From NCBI GenBank assembly GCA_016875165.1, contig VGSF01000033.1, positions 1 to 44,401 on the forward strand: a stretch of DNA of 44,401 nucleotides, given 5' to 3'. Below, piece by piece: positions 42,084-44,401 of this stretch (its first letter is position 1; each line of letters begins with the position of its first letter). The stretch is from Deltaproteobacteria bacterium (lineage in GTDB: Bacteria > Desulfobacterota > SM23-61). The position numbers and the translations under genes are program-made. The notes below the pieces were generated by a model that ran no database searches, was not told the DNA's origin, and saw only the letters and a program-made list of their open reading frames with translations.

Positions 42084-42248
42084 TATTGATGGTTTCGTAA
42101 AAAGTCGTCACTCCGGCCTGCCTGTGCCTGGCAGACAGGTGAAAACCGGAGTCCAGAGAATTGACAACTATTTAAAAAGACTGGATTCCGGCTTTCGCCG
42201 GAATGACGGAAAGCAGCATTTAAATCTTTTTTACGAGATCGTCAATAT
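42084..42248. repeat. palindromic repeat family 1, copy G
   Basis: AATATTGATGGTTTCGTAAA at the left and TTTTTACGAGATCGTCAATATT at the right. It has the same core as copy D (CCTGCCTGTGCCTGG hairpin, GACTGGATTCCGGC). It follows tyrS by 33 bp. Confidence 0.75.
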
Positions 42249-42516
42249 TTGATTGACAAAATAAGCAGGATATGAAAAAAAAGGAAAGGAAGAGACAACC
42301 CAAGGGATACAAGATGTTTTTCAACCAACCACTTTACCCATAGGCTGAAGAAGGGGTTTCGTTCATGATTTCTAAAGGCCACTATGGGGTCCAAAAGGCA
42401 TTCATGCCGGTTAACCTGTCCATTAATAAAATCCAACTCTTCTTAGCTTTTCGGGAAAGGGATTTCTCATCCTGGGAGCAAAAATATTTTATTCTCATGC
42501 CATAAGGAGGAAAATT
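42249..42516. other. gene-free stretch before the SH3 lipoprotein
   Basis: Only an unconvincing minus-strand frame (42242-42436, hydrophobic end, no SD) is present. No terminator or strong promoter could be placed by eye. Confidence 0.35.
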
Positions 42517-43104
42517 ATGTTTAACAATCTAAACATCAGGCAAGGGCGCAATTTGATGGGTCATTATAAAATTTGGTTAATCCTAACCATTGTTCTCGGG
42601 GTTGCTTTGAGCATTGCCGCCTGCGAAATGCTTGGACCAAAGGTTAAAACAGAAACTCCTCCAGCGCAACCAACAGCAGCGCCGGCTCCTCCCAAATTAG
42701 AGGCGCCGGCCACTCCTTCTCCTTCTCCTGCTCCTGCTGTTTCTCCCCGCCCAGAAGCCAAACCGCCGGTCACTCCTTCTCCTGCTCCTTCTCCTGCTCC
42801 TGCTCCTGCTGTTTCTCCCCGCCCAGAAGCCAAACCGCCGGTCGCCTTAACCCCGCCGCCCCCCGAAATACAAAAAGAGGAAACAAAACCTGCTCCCCTT
42901 CCGGCGCCAGCACAAATTTTCGTGATCACCTTAAAGAATGCCAACGTGAGAACAGAAGCAGACCCGAAGGGCAAGATAATCACTACCCTAAAGAAAGGAA
43001 CGAAGGTTGAAAAGATCGGCCAAACCAGCAACTGGGTTAATGTAAAACTTCCTTCCGGAGAGACTGGCTATATATTTCATGAGTTAGTGAAAGAACTGGA
43101 GTAA
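42517..43104 (+). CDS. SH3-domain lipoprotein with Pro/Ala-rich linker
   Basis: Product of 195 aa; AAGGAGG sits upstream of the ATG at 42517. An internal ATG (codon 14) would give a more usual lipoprotein signal. A hydrophobic segment ends in the lipobox LSIAAC (Cys36), so the protein is anchored to a membrane. Residues about 45-130 are a low-complexity Pro/Ala/Thr linker. It includes an exact 45-bp direct repeat (42727-42771 and 42799-42843; APAVSPRPEAKPPV). Residues 135-195 are a bacterial SH3 domain (NVRTEADPKGKIITTLKKGT, then NWVNVKLPSGETGYIFHELV), which usually binds peptidoglycan or another envelope ligand. Confidence 0.85.
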   Translation: MFNNLNIRQGRNLMGHYKIWLILTIVLGVALSIAACEMLGPKVKTETPPAQPTAAPAPPKLEAPATPSPSPAPAVSPRPEAKPPVTPSPAPSPAPAPAVSPRPEAKPPVALTPPPPEIQKEETKPAPLPAPAQIFVITLKNANVRTEADPKGKIITTLKKGTKVEKIGQTSNWVNVKLPSGETGYIFHELVKELE

Positions 43105-43197
43105 CCTGAGGAAGATTGAAGTTGCCAGTAGTTTAATTCTGAATACCCCCCGGTTAAGCGCCAACTCTCAACTAAACCCTGCCTCTTTAATAAAAAA

Positions 43198-43226
43198 TTG
43201 AAAATGCCAGAAAAGGCGGATATGAT
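43198..43226 (+). promoter_or_regulatory. sigma-70 promoter of the BKACE gene
   Basis: TTGAAA (43198-43203), a 17-bp spacer and TATGAT (43221-43226). Start near 43233, giving a leader of about 27 nt. Confidence 0.6.
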
Positions 43227-43259
43227 ATGCCCAGCCGCAATGGGAAAGGAGCCTGAGAA

Positions 43260-44126
43260 ATGAATAAAGTCATCATCACCGTTGCCGTAACGGGTTCCAT
43301 GCCCACCCGGGAGCAGAATCCCAATTTACCCATTACTCCCGAGGAAATCGCCAACGCCGCTTACGAATGCTATAACGAAGGAGCGGCCATAGTCCACATC
43401 CATGTGCGGGACCCCAAGACAGGAAAACGCTCCATGGCTTTTGAACACTATGCCGAGGCGGTGGAGCGGCTGCGGACTAATTGCAACATGATTATAAACT
43501 TGACCACAGGCCCGGGGGGGCAATTAACCGTAGGCCCGGATAACCAACCCCGGCTGGAACAATCCTTCATGTCCAGCCCGGAGAAGCGGGTCGAACATGT
43601 CCTTTTGCTTAAACCCGAAATGTGTTCCCTGGATGTCGGCAGTTCCAACGCCGGCTTTGGAGTGTTTGTGAATGCCGAGGTAGTGATTGATAAGATGGCC
43701 GAACTGATCAAGCAAAGCGGCGTCAAGCCTGAAGTGGAAATTTTCGACATCGGGCATATCCAGATTGCCAACCGCTTGATGAAGTTAGGACTTCTTGGAA
43801 AAAACGCCCATTTCCAGCTGTGCATGGGCACGAGGATGGGGGTGCCGGCAACGGCCAAAGACGCCGTGCATCTTTCCGAAAGCCTTCCTCCCGGAGTTAC
43901 CTGGTCCATCTTCGGAGTTGGGGCCTCGCAGATTCCTATGGTGGCCATGGGGGTATTGCTTGGCGGCCATGTCCGCGCGGGATTCGAAGATAACCTGTAT
44001 ATCAGAAAAGGTCAGTTAGCCAAGAGCAACGCAGAGTTAGTTGCGCGCACGGCAGACATAATCAGGAGCCTGAATAAAGAAGTTGCCTCTGTCGAAGAAG
44101 CCAGAAAGATACTTTCTTTGGTTTAA
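43260..44126 (+). CDS. BKACE (DUF849) beta-keto acid cleavage enzyme
   Basis: Product of 288 aa; AAAGGAG precedes the ATG. TIM-barrel zinc enzyme of the 3-keto-5-aminohexanoate cleavage family. The Zn ligands His46 and His48 sit in GAAIVHIHVRDPKTG. Other marks: MIINLTTGPGG, a PEMCSLDVGSSNAGFG strand, VEIFDIGHI and the ligand strand HFQLCMGTRMGVPA. The C-terminal segment reads VGASQIPMVAMGVLLGGHVRAGFEDNLYI. These enzymes condense a beta-keto acid with acetyl-CoA to give two products, one as CoA ester. The substrate varies among subgroups. It has its own promoter. Confidence 0.92.
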   Translation: MNKVIITVAVTGSMPTREQNPNLPITPEEIANAAYECYNEGAAIVHIHVRDPKTGKRSMAFEHYAEAVERLRTNCNMIINLTTGPGGQLTVGPDNQPRLEQSFMSSPEKRVEHVLLLKPEMCSLDVGSSNAGFGVFVNAEVVIDKMAELIKQSGVKPEVEIFDIGHIQIANRLMKLGLLGKNAHFQLCMGTRMGVPATAKDAVHLSESLPPGVTWSIFGVGASQIPMVAMGVLLGGHVRAGFEDNLYIRKGQLAKSNAELVARTADIIRSLNKEVASVEEARKILSLV

Positions 44127-44401
44127 GCCAATGGCCTTATTAAATCTTACACTCTCCTGTCAGGGGAAGAGTTATGGATCATAATGTTCTGGATCTTTTA
44201 ATTAGAGTCTGTTTATAAACTGCCGATTTTTTGAAAGAGCCAGCGTGTCGAATTGGTCGGCTCAGATAAGTTAACAATATTTTATATCCAAGAACGGCTT
44301 CAATGAGTCCCGAGGCGAAAAATGCTCGGATCTGGACGCACCTCTACTTTCGGCTTCTCTATTCGTCACATTCTGAGTAAAATTATTGAGGCTGAGGCAT
44401 T

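Noticed and set aside
42242..42436. 64-aa minus frame between tyrS and the lipoprotein
   Set aside because: Begins in the repeat end; no SD or family signal.
1..44401. CRISPR array or phage region
   Set aside because: The repeats seen are few, dispersed and palindromic, with no regular spacers, cas genes or phage structural genes.

Overview
The window looks like chromosomal DNA of a Gram-negative, anaerobic-type Desulfobacterota (former Deltaproteobacteria, Syntrophales-like). This is inferred from lpxC, a sigma-54 NtrY/NtrX two-component pair, an rplM-rpsI-argC block, many acyl-CoA and organic-acid genes, and dense intergenic palindromic repeats. Housekeeping genes (tyrS, rplM, rpsI, argC, lpxC, copA, a tRNA-Arg) lie among accessory metabolic genes. 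No phage, CRISPR array or intact transposase was seen.

Layout. 0-5 kb: the 3' end of a group II intron, two exported proteins on the minus strand, and a TolB-like/TPR protein behind an extended -10 promoter with a palindrome. 5-10 kb: a TIM-barrel isomerase, repeats, tRNA-Arg(CCG), a MaoC hydratase and an acyl-CoA carboxyltransferase. 9.8-16 kb: a RodZ-like HTH membrane protein, lpxC (with a good -24/-12 sigma-54 promoter match), then ntrY-ntrX. 16-23.3 kb: a 2-hydroxyacid dehydrogenase, a second carboxyltransferase, a CaiB-type CoA-transferase, a decayed biotin carrier gene, and a tripartite tricarboxylate transporter (tctC-tctB-tctA). Together the last five suggest import, CoA activation and (de)carboxylation of an organic acid. 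23.3-26.3 kb: repeats, an antitoxin relic, and argC, rpsI and rplM on the minus strand. 26.3-33 kb: a copper ATPase, an amidohydrolase translationally coupled to a second 2-hydroxyacid dehydrogenase, and a CgeB-like glycosyltransferase. 33-38.7 kb: a Gate-domain membrane protein, a thiamine-binding MTH1187-like protein, a toxin-antitoxin pair whose MazF toxin carries one in-frame TAG, a SLOG/molybdenum-carrier-like protein and a DASS/SLC13 transporter. 38.9-44.4 kb: an acyl-CoA synthetase, tyrS, an SH3 lipoprotein and a BKACE (DUF849) enzyme.

The least expected observations are these. (1) A biotin carrier gene at 20017-20218 has lost its frame and its biotinylated lysine while the surrounding operon is intact. 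(2) A sigma-54-type promoter lies upstream of lpxC, next to a sigma-54 activator pair. (3) A MazF toxin is disabled by a single amber codon while its antitoxin, promoter and candidate operator are intact. (4) Three families of small inverted-repeat elements (about 140-185, 165 and 190 bp) occupy most gene-free stretches. (5) A three-copy degenerate repeat shares a short conserved reading frame. I did not see one clear-cut new defence or signalling system.
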